DNA from: Jimgerdemannia flammicorona | Taxonomy: Eukaryota > Mucoromycota > Endogonomycetes > Endogonales > Endogonaceae | Length of the DNA stretch: 17,817 nucleotides | Direction: 5' to 3' | NCBI GenBank assembly: GCA_003990745.1 | Contig: RBNI01002678.1 | Location: forward strand, 1-17,817 | In this document: one piece after another, positions 8,014-17,751 of the stretch | Position numbering within the stretch: the stretch's first letter is position 1 | Layout: every line of letters begins with the position of its first letter | The notes under the pieces: model-generated | The model's input: the letters and a program-made list of their open reading frames with translations, nothing else | Told to the model about the DNA's origin: nothing | Databases searched by the model: none | Program-made: the position numbers and the translations under genes

Positions 8014-8860
8014 TACTCCGCTTCTTTGAAGTTCATTTCTTTCTCCTTTGGTGAGTTTCTTAAAGATACTCAGCTGAGTAGATTCATGATTTCTGGGTGT
8101 CCACGAAGTTGATGTTGAGGGAGCTCGGGATACTTCATGCTTGGGTTCTTCTTTCTTGGTTCAAGTCTTTTCTTTGTTGTTAAATTGTCTTCAGGGCAGA
8201 ATTGGTCCAGCTGTTAGGATTTGCTTGACCATGGTCTTAATTCTTGCCAGGTACCATTGTTGGTGATCACAACCAACTGGGTAGCCTTGTTCTTGGATTT
8301 TTCTAGTAAGCTATTCAGATAGTATATCAAATAAATGGTCTGCTCTTGTACCATTTTGTGCTTCATCATTGGCAATATATTCTAGGCCAACGGTGTTCAG
8401 GAGTGACTCAAGTTTTGTATAGAAGGTTTCAAATTCTTCTTTGCCATATATATCAAATTTGAGGTTGCAGAGTTTTACTCGAGATTCAGCGATCATGGTT
8501 TTGCTGCAGTATTGAGCAATCATAAGTTGTTTGAGTCCAGGGACTGCAGGATGGGCTCCATATCCTGGGGTATTATTTGCTGCATTCTGAGCAACTACTG
8601 CAGGAAGAGTTCACCACCATTCTTCAGCAGGTCCTCAGAAGAATATAACAACTTGGTGGATATAGGCTGTGGTGATAGCAAAGAGTTGTTCCAGAGTATG
8701 GTTTTGATTGTTTGTCAGAATACAGTCAGCAACTCACTCATTTTGTCCATTGATTGACTTCAAAGTTGGTGTCAACTACACTAATGAAGCTTTGAACTTC
8801 TTGGGCAGTACCATTGAAGGTAGGTAGGCTCAGATTTTTGGTAGGTCAGGTCTGTTTAGC
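8014..8860 (-). pseudogene. Element 1 Gag capsid-like region
   Basis: The reading starts with LSLPTFNGTAQEVQSFISVV (about 8775-8835), the typical opening of a Ty3/gypsy capsid (lp.FnG....v..Fi). It has a frame change near 8745, continues with LEQLFAITTAYIHQVVIFF and EEWW, and runs through a Met-initiated open stretch 8311-8523 (FDIYGKEEFETFYTKLESLL) to a basic linker before the knuckle. The stretch 8014-8730 is one frame. Stops are rare and mostly TGA or TAG. It would form the virus-like particle shell. The absence of one continuous frame means it cannot be made now. Confidence 0.85.
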
Positions 8861-9870
8861 TAAGGCAGTAATGGTTGCTGCTATTATTGCTACCTGGGCT
8901 GTAAGGTCTAGAATCTGTTGATTCGCCATGTTGTTTACTGGAGGCAGTTGGACTACTGGTAGTGGTATTACTGGTACTACTTGAGATACTGGTGTAAAGT
9001 GTGAGGGTATTCTTTGGGTCTGTGTAAGTTGCTGGAGTAGTAGTTGTGGGTCTGGAGTAAGGGTTTGATAGATAGCTGTTTGCTGCTGTGTAGGTATATT
9101 CTGTTCTGATGGAGGTACATCTCCTTCAGTGGTGTATCTGAGATTGAATTCACTGAGATACTCCTCCTCCTCTTCAGTTTGGTCTCTGTGTAATTGAGTT
9201 TACTTGGCGTCAAAGTAGACAGAATCAGTTGTATGTATATCTGATTTTAGATGGACTTAATTCAAAGTCAAGTTTAGATTCAGTATTGGTTTCAGATTCA
9301 GGTAGAGCTGTAGCAGGGCCTGCTTCTGGTTCAGGGTCAGGTAGTTGATAAAGGGGTTCTCTTGCTTCTTCTTTAAGAATATGGTGGGCCTTGCTGTTCT
9401 GGAATTGGTAGTATAATGTGGTCTTGGTCCTGGTATGGTAAAAGTCAGTAGAGTTGAGCCACTTGGCTATAGAGGCTTGGGCTTCATGAGGAACTAAGGC
9501 TAGAAAGACTACTGCTGGTTGTCCTAGGTCACTCAGATTTGTAGAGCTGACAAAACTCTTGTTGAGAAGAGTAAAGAAGGCTTCTATAAGACCTTCTTCA
9601 TCTTGACTTGCTGGGTGTAGTGCAAGGAGTTTGGTGAATAGGATTTCGCCTATTTGCTGGTTTAATCTGAGTACTTCTTTCTTTGAATAAAGTTTGTCCC
9701 ACTTGTTGCAAGTGTGGAGGTCAAATTGTCCTTGTACATCAGGTTCAATTCTCTCTAGATTGTCAGATGGTTTAGGATAAATTCCAGTTTAGAGATTGGG
9801 CTTTATACCAACTTGTAGAAATTCTCAGAGGAGTTTTGTAGCTGAGTAAGAAAGTGTCTTGAAGCAGAAT
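8861..9870 (-). pseudogene. Element 1 Gag N-terminal region (unrecognised fold)
   Basis: Two open stretches. From about 9870 to 9250 there is a well-conserved frame including CNKWDKLYSKKEVLRLNQQI and DLGQPAVVFLALVPHEAQAS, ending in a Pro/Glu-rich run (PDPEPEAG). After a shift near 9245 a Gln/Pro-rich linker follows (for example EEEEYLSEFNLRYTTEGDV, then VVPVIPLPVVQLPPVNNM) leading into the capsid. No start Met is visible, possibly lost by mutation. Sequence matching the first part occurs in element 0 at 13608-14050, so the region belongs to the element. I recognise no domain in it. Confidence 0.65.
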
Positions 9871-9871
9871 T

Positions 9872-9893
9872 GGATTGTAAACCACTACTACCA
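9872..9893 (-). promoter_or_regulatory. Putative primer-binding site of element 1
   Basis: Three bases after the 5' LTR end (CTTACA) the minus strand reads TGGTAGTAGTGGTTTACAAT, starting with the TGG that pairs with a tRNA CCA end. Element 0 has the related sequence at about 14042-14063. The decay prevents naming the tRNA, and the 3-base gap is unusual, so self-priming remains possible. Confidence 0.5.
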
Positions 9894-9896
9894 AGT

Positions 9897-11360
9897 TGTA
9901 AGAGGGTTGCTTTTTAGAGTAACCATTACATAGTTCTGGAAGGGTTTCTGGAAGTTCTGGATATTATGGAAGACCATTTTCTTATAGTCAAGATCAATTT
10001 CATATGGAGTATGTCCTCTACACTTATTGATTTCAAGATCGGGTTGATGTCTCAACCAAAGTCCTTCTTTGGACTAGTTCTGGATGTTCAGGATTTTCCA
10101 TATTTCAGGAAGTTCAAGAAACTAAGACCAGCTTAGTTGAATTGGCGTATCGCTGCAGACAATACTAAATTAGGAAATTTCATGACAGGGTTAGGAGTGA
10201 GACCTAACAGGGAGTAGATTTACTTAAGAGTGGTTTATGGGTTATTAAATAGATTTATTCACTATTCATGATATTGCTATACTAGGAGTAATTGTGTAAA
10301 GAGATATTGGGGGAAGTGCTCAAGATTGTTCAAGTCTGTTTAAGTCTGAGATTCTGAGGTCTGGAGGAGGGGGTATTTATACTAGTGAGGGGCTATCTGG
10401 ACTATGCTAAATATAGATGTAGCACTAAGTGCCTTGCTGAGTTAGAATGCAGTCACATAGTATAAGTGTGATCTGACATGTCAAGAGATTGTCTGACTGC
10501 TGAGTCAGTTCACAGTCATGTTGTATAAGACTAATCTAACTATACTATGACTGCTAAGCTATTTATAGGTTTAGGCACTGTCTGGATAGTCTTTGATGAC
10601 ATTACTATTGATGACATCATCACTAGCAAAGTCAGCAGTTTTCTGACTTCTGATATCATTAGTTCAAAGGTGTCATCACTTCTGTCTCTTGCAAAATTAT
10701 GACTATTCTTGGTGGCAGTGGTTGTACAAGGATATTTGGTCTACTGGTATATTTGTGAGGACTGGCCATTCTTGTCTAGGGCAAGGGCTCTCAATATCAT
10801 AGCTGGGGGTTTGAATCTCTTGGAAATGATATTTTCTGTAATCCAAGGCAATTTCTAGTAGTAATATCTGTCATGTAGATGACTTGAGATTGGTTTCGAT
10901 GATGTCAGCTTTCTTGAGTTCAGATGAAGCTTTCATCACTCTCCAATAGAGGTGATACAGATAGAGTGAACAGAGTTGTTCAAATGCATTTTACTTCTGC
11001 TAAGTAATGAGGTCTTGTATAGTTGCAGTGTATCTTGGTCTTGAGTTGATAAGTGCAGTTCGTGAACCTTTTGATAGATGAGATAGGGTTCTTCTTGTCT
11101 TGATTTGAGTTCAGTACTTTCAGTTTTCTTTTGTAATAGTACAATATACTAAACTAGTTATAGTAGTTCAGAGTCAGTCTTATAGTATAGTACTTCTTCT
11201 AGTATTCTTATATCTTGGCAGTGGGTTCTCATGCTTACTGGCATATTTTGTGTAACCAGATGATCTCTTCAGTAACTTATTTTGTAGTCTTGCATGTGGT
11301 TTCCAAATTAGTTCTGAGGATGCCATGCGATTTTGGTAGCTTGAAGATTGTACACTTATA
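9897..11360 (-). repeat. LTR C (5' LTR of element 1)
   Basis: 1464 bp. The plus-strand left end is TGTAAG, intact, and the right end is cttata (mutated CTTACA). It aligns with LTR B along its full length. Immediately right is AGTAA, the target duplication. The U3 cargo frame seen in LTR B is present here with a 1-base deletion near 11190 and more stops. Confidence 0.94.
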
Positions 11361-11365
11361 AGTAA
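11361..11365. repeat. Right 5-bp TSD of element 1
   Basis: AGTAA, matches 5018-5022. Confidence 0.9.
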
Positions 11366-12107
11366 AGAATGGGGTTATTTCAAGAGAGACTTACTTACTA
11401 TTATTATAGGCAAACTTAACTGTGGTAAGGTATTCATACCAATCATCTTATCTATAAGAAATATAGTTTCTTAGTATTTGTTCTAGAGTTTGGTTTATTC
11501 TTTTAGTTTGGCCATCAGTTTTAGAGTAAAAGGTTATAGATAGTGTAAGTTTTGTTCCAAGATATATATGTAGAACTTTCTAAAAGTAGCTAGTGAACTT
11601 TGGATCTCAGTCACTAACAATGATCTTAGAGAGGCCATAATAGTGAAATATGTTATCAAACAAGAGTATAGTGATATCTGGTACTGTGACAGTAGTAGTA
11701 GTTGATACAAAATAGACTTATTTGCTGAGATAGTCTATGAAGATAATAATTACATCTTTCCTATTCTTAGTCTAGAGTAGTTATATAATAAAGTCTATAG
11801 AGATTTATTTCTAATTAGCAGATAGTACTGAGATAGGATAGAGTAGATCAGGTTTTGTTAGTGTTGAGAACTTATCATATTATCAGGTATCACAAGAAGT
11901 AATATAGATCTTTAGCTAATAGGGCCAATAGAAGTTTCAGAAAATAACTTCATAGTATTTGTCAAATCCTAAATATCTAGCTATAGGAGTATTATGATAT
12001 TTAAATAGAATAGTTCTTTAGAGATCTCAGTTGTTAGGAATATATAATCTGTTCTTGTAGTAGATAGTATTATTCTTTAGTTAGTATTGATAATACCAAG
12101 AGTACTT
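11366..12107 (-). pseudogene. Element 0 integrase: zinc-binding end and DDE core (decayed)
   Basis: Minus-strand order: an HHCC-like region (HNTPIARYLGFDKYYEVI near 11945-11996, second His read as Tyr, and SCDT with a lost second Cys), then the RNase H-fold core. The first catalytic Asp is in IFIDYLSK (11733-11735) and the second in IVSD followed by a stop and DPKF (11610-11612). The third position, 35 residues after the second Asp, is within TDGQTKRINQTLEQ, and codon 11502-11504 reads Lys where Glu is expected. Integrase inserts element cDNA into the genome. Multiple stops, mostly TAA/TAG at Gln positions, make it dead. The N-terminal side continues past S2 into the RNase H piece. Confidence 0.94.
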
Positions 12108-12125
12108 GTCAATATTATTATTATT
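12108..12125. repeat. Left TSD of S2
   Basis: gtcaatattattattatt. It pairs with 13324-13341, with two C/T differences. Confidence 0.88.
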
Positions 12126-13323
12126 ATTTTTTTTTTTTTTTTTTAAATAGACTCAATGTCCTACAGATTTTTATTAGAAGAGAACCTAAACTATATAGGC
12201 CAAAACCCTCCCCCATCACTCACCAAGCACTGCCTCTCTATGAATCTAGACTAACTATTGTCTAGCAGCTCAACCATACTAGATATAGCAGGGTCTATAT
12301 TGACCTATACCTCATTCTGTGTACTATGTTCTTCCTACTACTAGAGAGAACTTAGCCATATGCTAATGACTGAAAGTGTATGCTCAAAATCCCAATATAT
12401 ATATAAGGTCATGCCTAAGCCAAATAGAGACTAGCCCCTGCCACTCCAAAGAGAATGACAGGTAAAGAAAAAACTCTCATCAAAGTATCTCATGGTGGGT
12501 AGGGCTTGGTTCTCCCAGATAAAGTGAGTAGAGGACTTATATGTGAGGTGGGAGAAGACCCCCAATATCCTACTACTCAAGCCTGTGGGTCTCAATCACA
12601 TTGCTATATCAGCTCTCAGTTCCAGTTGAGTATAGCCAAGATGCCTGAAATAGGTAGCCTCAGGCCCCCTGACCCCCTCCAATGACCAGGGCCCAATCTG
12701 CTGAATTGCCAAAAGAAGCCAAGAGTATTACCTATCGCCTAACTGCTCAGCACCAATCAAAAGGCCCCACCAAAGCAGCACCTACTCCAGTCCCAACAAC
12801 TGCCCCCAGTCTGACACTCTACTGGTTCACCATTAACACCCTTTCTCCTATCTGTGATAGCCATCTCCACTCCCATCCTGATAATACCCAAAAAACAGTC
12901 ACCTATGTCAGAACTGTGCTCACTGAGAAGCTTTCCAAAGCCAGAGGGCCCTACCACAGGTACTGAGGACCTGCAGGTAACCTATACTGGGTACTTGATG
13001 CCCAAGGTTGGCTGACTCTCTATGCAGTCTGTAATATACTGAGACAATACCTTGTTGACAATAGTAAAAGAAAGAAAGTGCTGCACCAAAATGAATATAT
13101 CCCAGATACAGCTGAAGGCACCAGAGACCACAAAAAAGTGGAGAAGATACTGATCTGATATTGATAAAAGGGTAACTCATCACCATTGCCTCTCTCCCAC
13201 TGCTCTGCAATAGGTACAGCAAACCAATCTAAGGTAGAGGAGGTAATAATTGTAGAAAGTAGACTTGAAAGGTTGTCTATCAAACTATTATAACTGGTAA
13301 GGTAGTAGAGAAAGGAGCAGCTA
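12126..13323 (-). mobile_element. Retroposon S, copy 2 (S2), full length with poly(A)
   Basis: Reverse-oriented homologue of S1. A T run at 12127-12144 is the poly(A) tail, and TTTATT at 12170-12175 is the poly(A) signal on the minus strand. The whole 1.2 kb aligns with S1, and the far end (13300-13323) matches the S1 start. An 18-bp target duplication flanks it. Short frames such as 12682-12966 (plus) and 13020-13328 (minus) have S1 counterparts but show no coding-type substitution pattern in a hand comparison. The insertion lies between the RNase H and integrase coding regions of element 0. Confidence 0.88.
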
Positions 13324-13341
13324 GTCAATATTATTACTACT
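13324..13341. repeat. Right TSD of S2
   Basis: gtcaatattattactact, partner of 12108-12125. Confidence 0.88.
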
Positions 13342-13610
13342 CAGAATTTCTCAGAGTTCTTAGACTTCTTTATTATCAGTATATATTATAATAATTTATT
13401 CTATGATAGAGTTGGTAACCAAGGTAAGGGTTTGGATAACTTTTTCAATTAGTAGTCTAGAGATTATATTGGTAATAATATTCTCCTTACCAGAGTAATA
13501 CTAGATTTCATAGTCAAAATTGGTAAGAACTTTTATCATCTGGTTTGTTTTTGAAAAAGAGTAGCCTGGGTCTTAATGTTGACTAATGATTTATGGTCTG
13601 TCAATACAGT
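13342..13610 (-). pseudogene. Element 0 RNase H C-terminal part (decayed)
   Basis: Reads ITVLTDHKSLVNIKTQAT with TDHKSL at about 13583-13601, the conserved Ty3/gypsy RNase H motif (yTDHksL). Then comes NQMIKVLTNFDYEI with a stop, and YYSGKENIITNIISRLL, the usual end of the domain (rW...L..fdfei.YrpGk.N..aDalSR). RNase H removes the RNA strand during reverse transcription. The N-terminal half is missing because a deletion joins this piece to Gag at about 13607. The frame continues leftward across the S2 site into the integrase N-terminus. Confidence 0.88.
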
Positions 13611-14050
13611 AATAGTTAGTAGAGTTGAGCCACTTAGCTATAGAGGCTTGGGCTTTATGAGGAATTAAGGCTAAGAAGATAGCTACTAGTTATTCTAGGT
13701 TGCTCAGATTTGTAGAACTGACAAAACTCTTATTGAGAAGAGTAAAGAAGGCTTCTATAAGATCTTCTTCATCTTGACTTGTGAGTGTAGAGCAAGGAGT
13801 TTGGTGTATAGAGTTTTATCTATTTGCTGATTTAATTGAAGTACTTCTTTTTATAGATAAAGTCTGTCTCACTTATTATAGGTATGAAGGTCAAATTGTT
13901 CTTGTATATCAGATTCAATTCTCTCCAGATTATCAGATAGTTCAGAATGAATTCCAGTTCAGAGGTTGGGCTTTATACTAACTTGTAGGAATTCTTATAG
14001 AGATTTTATAGTAAAGTGAGGAAATATCTTAAAATAAAATTGGATTATAA
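13608..14050 (-). pseudogene. Element 0 Gag N-terminal fragment
   Basis: Aligns with the Gag N-terminal region of element 1 (about 9430-9870) with C/T and G/A decay. At about 13607 the match stops and RNase H sequence begins, so capsid, knuckle, dUTPase, protease, RT and the RNase H start are deleted. The join is out of frame with RNase H. Confidence 0.85.
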
Positions 14051-14066
14051 ATCACTACTACTAAGT

Positions 14067-14668
14067 TGTAAGAGAGTTACTTATAAAAGTATTATTATAT
14101 AGTTCTGAAAGGGTTTTCTAAGAGTTCTGAATATTCTGGAAGACTGTTTTCTTAAGATTAAGATCAATTTCATATAGAGTATATTCTCTATACTTATTGA
14201 TTTTAAGATTAGATTAATATCTCAACTAAAGTTCTTTTTTTAAACTTATTCTGGATATTTAGGATTTTTCCAAATTTCAGGAAGTTCAAGAAACTAAGAC
14301 CAGCTTAGTTGAATTGGTATATTACTATAGACAATACTTAATTAGGAAATTTTATGATATGGTTAGAAGTAGGACCTAACAGAGTATAGATTTACTTAAG
14401 AGTAGTTTGTGGGTTATTAAATAGATTTATTTGCTATTCATGATATTGCTATACTAGAAGTAGTTATATAAAGGAATATTGTGGGGAAGTGTTCAGAAGT
14501 TCTTATGTATTTGAATCTGTTTGAGTCTGAGTTTCTGAGGTCTGGAAGAGAGAATATTTATACTAATAGGAGACTATCTAGACTATACTAAATATAGATG
14601 TAGTACTTAGTATCTTGCTGAGTCAGAATGTAGTTATATAGTACAAGTATAAACTAATATGTCAAGAG
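14067..14668 (-). repeat. LTR D (5' LTR of element 0, U5/R part only)
   Basis: Starts TGTAAGAGAGTTAC on the plus strand and aligns with LTRs A, B and C through gtcaagag (14661-14668), where the LINE begins. Its U3 part lies beyond the LINE, outside the window. Many positions where B and C keep CA or CG show TA or TG here. Confidence 0.9.
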
Positions 14669-15178
14669 GTGGGAGGACTTGGTACTAGAATTGATTGGGT
14701 TCTGACAGCTGAGTGTTGGGGCAATACAGTTTGGGAGACGTTGGAGGTCGAATGGTGCCCTTGGTCAGACCACTGGGATATTTGGGGGGGTGGGAGGTTT
14801 GGAGGGAGCAGAGAGGGGCCAGGACATTGGCGGCTGAACTCTTCACTGCTGGATGAGGTGGATCTGTGGAATACGTGGGTGGTAGAGGTACGATTCAAGG
14901 TTAATGATTGGAGGTGAGCAGGGATGAGGATTGGAGATAGGTGGCGAAGACTGAAATCTGAAGCTCAAAGATACTGGGGGGAGGTGGGGAGGGAGCGGGG
15001 TGCTCAGTGGAGGAGATAAGTCCGATGGGCATCTAAGAGACTTGAAAGGCTACTTCTGAATTGGGCTGGATTACTGGAGGAGGAGGAGGTATTGGATTGG
15101 AAAGCTAAGCGGGCTAGGCTGGAAGTGGTGGAACTGCAGGATTTGTTGAGAAAGGAGGAAGCAGTATAGGCTCAGGCT
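14669..15178 (+). pseudogene. LINE endonuclease C-terminal end and linker
   Basis: TRIDWVL (about 14684-14704), SDH (14765-14773) and GHWRLNSSLL (about 14824-14853) are the final conserved blocks of an APE-type LINE endonuclease, which nicks target DNA to prime reverse transcription. The catalytic N-terminal part is absent through 5' truncation. The linker 14918-15178 is rich in Arg, Glu and Trp (LERLLLNWAGLLEEEEVLDW). Stops are TGA 14915-14917, TAA 15017-15019 and TAG 15167-15169, all in the RT frame. Confidence 0.86.
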
Positions 15179-16938
15179 ATGGCGGCCAGGCTATGGTGGC
15201 AGAGATTGGAAGAAGGAGAAAGGCCCATGAGGTTTCTGTCCTGGCTCCTTCATACTAGGGGAGCGAGACACAGGTGGGAAGGAGTTCTTAATGATGAGGG
15301 AGAGATGGTATTAGGTGTGCAGGGGATCCTTGGCCAGTTGAGTGCTCACTGGAGTAACCTCTGGAGTGAAGAGGAAGGAGGGGAGGTGAGGCAGGACATT
15401 GAGCGACATCTAGAGGATTGGCACCCAAACCCTGCTGCAGGGTTGGGGGAGCTTGGTCGACCAGTTTTGGGAGAGGAGATCCTTAGAGTTCTGGCATCAA
15501 CAACCCTGGGAACTATGCCTGGGGAGGATGGTCTGCCTTGGGACTTTTGGAAGCATATGGCATCCATGAAGGAGGTCCTGGAGGAGATGTCGCTGATGTG
15601 TGATGCAGTCATCAGTACTGGGGAATGGATTGGAGGGCAGCAGTTGGGGCTGGTATCACTGCTATACAAGGACAAAGGGCATAAGGAGGACTGGAAGAAT
15701 TGGAGGCCAATTATGCTGCTGGATATGGACCGCAAGTTGGTCACCAAAATTCTGGTGGCAAGGTTGCAGGGTGTGGCACAACAGGTGTTAGGGAAGGAGC
15801 AGTAAGGCTTTGTTGGGGGCCGACTGATCCGAGATGGCACAGCATGGGTTCACGGGGTTATTGAAGGTACTAGGGCTGTAGGGGTGAATGGCCGCTTGGT
15901 CTTCCTGGACCAGGAGAAGGCCTATGATAGAGTTCGGAGAGTGTGGCTGGAGAAAGTACTGGAGCGCATTGGAGTCCCAGTTGGCATGTATCGGGTACTT
16001 ATTGGATTACTGGAAGGGAGTAGGGCAGCCATTTTGGCTAATGGACACAGGGGGGCCTCATTCCCCTTGGGGAGGGGGGTGCCGCAGGGGGATCCATTGT
16101 CACCCATCCTTTACGCCTTCACCTTGGAGTCGTTGTTGGATCAAATCTAGCATAGAGTTGGTAGATTGGATATCCTGGGCATCAACTGGAAGGTGGGGCC
16201 TTTGCAGATGATATGGTAGTTGGGTTGGGCTTAGTGGCAGATGTGGCTAGGCTCAAGGAGATAGTTGAGTGGTATGAGAGGTGTTCTGGAGCGAAACTCA
16301 ACTGGCACAAGTGTGAGACAATGGTCCTCGGGGAAGGAGTTGTAGGGGGGGATGTCATTGGAACAATTGTCCCGGCTGGAGGAGTGGTACAGTACTTGGG
16401 TATCTATTTCTCGGTATATGGCTCTTTACTTCCCAAGGAGTGGTGGGAGCGTAAGCTGGTAGAATGGGGGAAAGTTCTGACGAGCTGGAGAGGTAGACAG
16501 GTGTCGCTGGCAGGGAGGGTAACTGTTCTGAATGTGTATTGGATGCCGAAGCTCTGGTATCTGGGTTACCATTTGGACTTCCCTAAGTGGGTGGTTAAAA
16601 GGCTTCTCAAGATGGCCTGCTCTTGGCTCTGGGCTGGATGCCAGAGTCAGATTGGTTGGGAGGTACTCGCACTCCCTGTGGACTGCAGAGGACTTGGCCT
16701 GGTGGACTTTTCTAAGAGGCTACTCTGCCTGAGGGCGTGGTGGTTGAAGAGGGCCAGCGAGTTGAGAGGAGGAGAATGGGTGCCTCTCATGCAGTATTTG
16801 TGGGAGGTGAGGGTATTGCTGCGGGGTGGCTCAGGGGATCTACTGTCCTTAGTGGCCTTGGACAGTAGCCAGAGGATGCAGTACAAAGGATTCTGGTGGG
16901 GAGTGGTGGATGGGGCCCATTGCATTGGGATCCATTAG
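15179..16938 (+). pseudogene. LINE ORF2 reverse transcriptase
   Basis: RT blocks appear in order: PGEDGLPWDFWK (about 15515-15553), LVSLLYKDKG and NWRPIMLLDMDRKLV (about 15650-15740), GFVGGRLIRD after a stop (about 15806-15835), block A LVFLDQEKAYDRV with catalytic Asp at 15908-15910, block B GVPQGDPLSPILYAF (about 16078-16122), block C FADD (16201-16212), and the thumb-side GAKLNWHKCETMVLG and YLGIYFS. All three catalytic Asp are kept. Defects are TAA 15803-15805, TAG 16148-16150, a 1-base deletion in a G run at about 16194-16198 just before FADD, and TAG 16936-16938. The LDQEKAYDRV and CNWRP-type blocks favour an L1-like clade over Tad1, but a tree is needed to be sure. Confidence 0.95.
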
Positions 16939-17751
16939 CAAGGTACTGAAGGGGATGAGGACTGGGGTCTGGAGATGTGGAGGTGGGACCAGCTCTTGTT
17001 GGGAGGGAATCTGGTTGAGGACTTCCGATTAGAGGAGGGTATGGAGTGCCTTTGGGGTCTGGGACAGGACCTTTGGCTGGAGACCTGGCAAGGGGCTGGG
17101 ATCGGGGAGGGGTGGGATTGGGCAGGCGTCTGGTCTTGGATCAAGGTGGTGTCGAGGTGGCTCCCACCAAAAATCTGGATAGCATGGTGGAGGCTGTTAA
17201 GGCGAAATGTGATGCTAAACTTTAGGGCTGGCCATCTGGTGGATGGCGGGGTCTTTGATTGTAAGGAGTATCATAACATAGGGCAGAAGGGCGGGGTGGT
17301 GCAGATGCCTGAACATTGGCTGGGGGAGTGCGAGAGTATGGAGAATTTTTGGAAGGAAGTTGGGGGGAGATTGGGAGTGCCAGCACCTGACCCTGAGGTG
17401 GGCAGGCAGTGGGCGGCACTACAGTCAAGGCTGATAGGGGGGGTGGGGAATGAGTGGCTGATGATTGGTTGGGCTGTTGCAATATGGGTGGGGCTCGCAG
17501 AACACTGGCGGAGTGTCTTTGAGGAGGGCCCTTGGAGGTCTGTGAACCTGAGGGTAGTAAGGTGGGAGAAGCTGATGCTTGAGCTCTTCAAGGCATGGTA
17601 GATTGGTTGGGGCCCCAAGGGGGGGAGACATAAGGGTCTAGTGCGGAGGATTGTAGCGAAGAGTAGTGGTAGAGTTGTGGTAGAGGTGGATGGAGTGGCA
17701 TTTGTAGAGACTCGGACTCGAGAGAGGGGGGGGCCCTGTGGGATAGGATGA
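16939..17751 (+). pseudogene. LINE ORF2 C-terminal region with His/Cys motif
   Basis: Same frame as block C. PPKIWIAWWRLLRRNVMLN (about 17167-17223) and EHWLGECESMENFWKEV (about 17311-17361) match the C-terminal zinc-binding region common in L1-like elements of plants and fungi (usually C..C....H....C). The first Cys pair is not clear here. A TAG at 17599-17601 interrupts, but the frame stays open and coding-like to TGA 17749-17751, so the natural end is probably 17751. Confidence 0.8.

Larger units (their letters stand above)
5023..11360 (-). mobile_element. Element 1: dUTPase-bearing chromovirus derivative lacking RT-RNase H-IN
   Basis: A complete LTR-to-LTR insertion of 6338 bp with AGTAA target duplications, LTR C (9897-11360) as 5' LTR and LTR B (5023-6523) as 3' LTR. 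The internal region 6524-9896 reads, on the minus strand, Gag, CCHC knuckle, dUTPase, aspartic protease, start of RT, and chromodomain stub. RT, RNase H and integrase are deleted. It sits inside the element 0 integrase gene. Most stops are TGA where Arg is expected, which suggests CpG deamination. This decay is lighter than in element 0. It could only have moved in this form with helper proteins, or it lost pol after insertion. Confidence 0.93.
270..14668 (-). mobile_element. Element 0: old, nested-into Ty3/gypsy chromovirus
   Basis: This minus-strand LTR retrotransposon is reconstructed from separated pieces. They are LTR D (14067-14668), Gag N-terminus (13608-14050), RNase H (13342-13610), integrase core (11366-12107), integrase C-terminus (4721-5017), chromodomain (3210-3498), polypurine tract and LTR A (270-2743). 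Removing S2, element 1 and S1, each with one TSD copy, joins the pieces in one integrase reading frame. The region from Gag C-terminus through RT is missing. Stops are mostly TAA/TAG at positions where Gln is expected, with extra TGA. The candidate left target duplication is 265-269 (gtatc), but the right flank is hidden by the LINE in LTR D, so it cannot be verified. Confidence 0.88.

Noticed and set aside
8512..8757. Plus-strand frame over the Gag region
   Set aside because: Gag capsid is read on the minus strand here. This is a shadow frame.
9872..9893. Naming the primer tRNA (for example initiator Met)
   Set aside because: After TGGTAG the sequence does not match the expected initiator tRNA end well, and decay is heavy.
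5023..11360. Large direct repeats as possible CRISPR or tandem gene duplication
   Set aside because: The repeats are LTRs with TGTAAG/CTTACA ends, PPT, PBS and a 5-bp TSD.
15346..15840. 164-codon minus-strand frame opposite the LINE RT
   Set aside because: Ser/Pro/Cys-rich shadow of the G-rich RT coding strand. The plus strand carries clear RT blocks.
17222..17631. Several minus-strand Pro/Ser-rich frames at the right end
   Set aside because: Antisense of the LINE C-terminal region, composition-driven, no motif.
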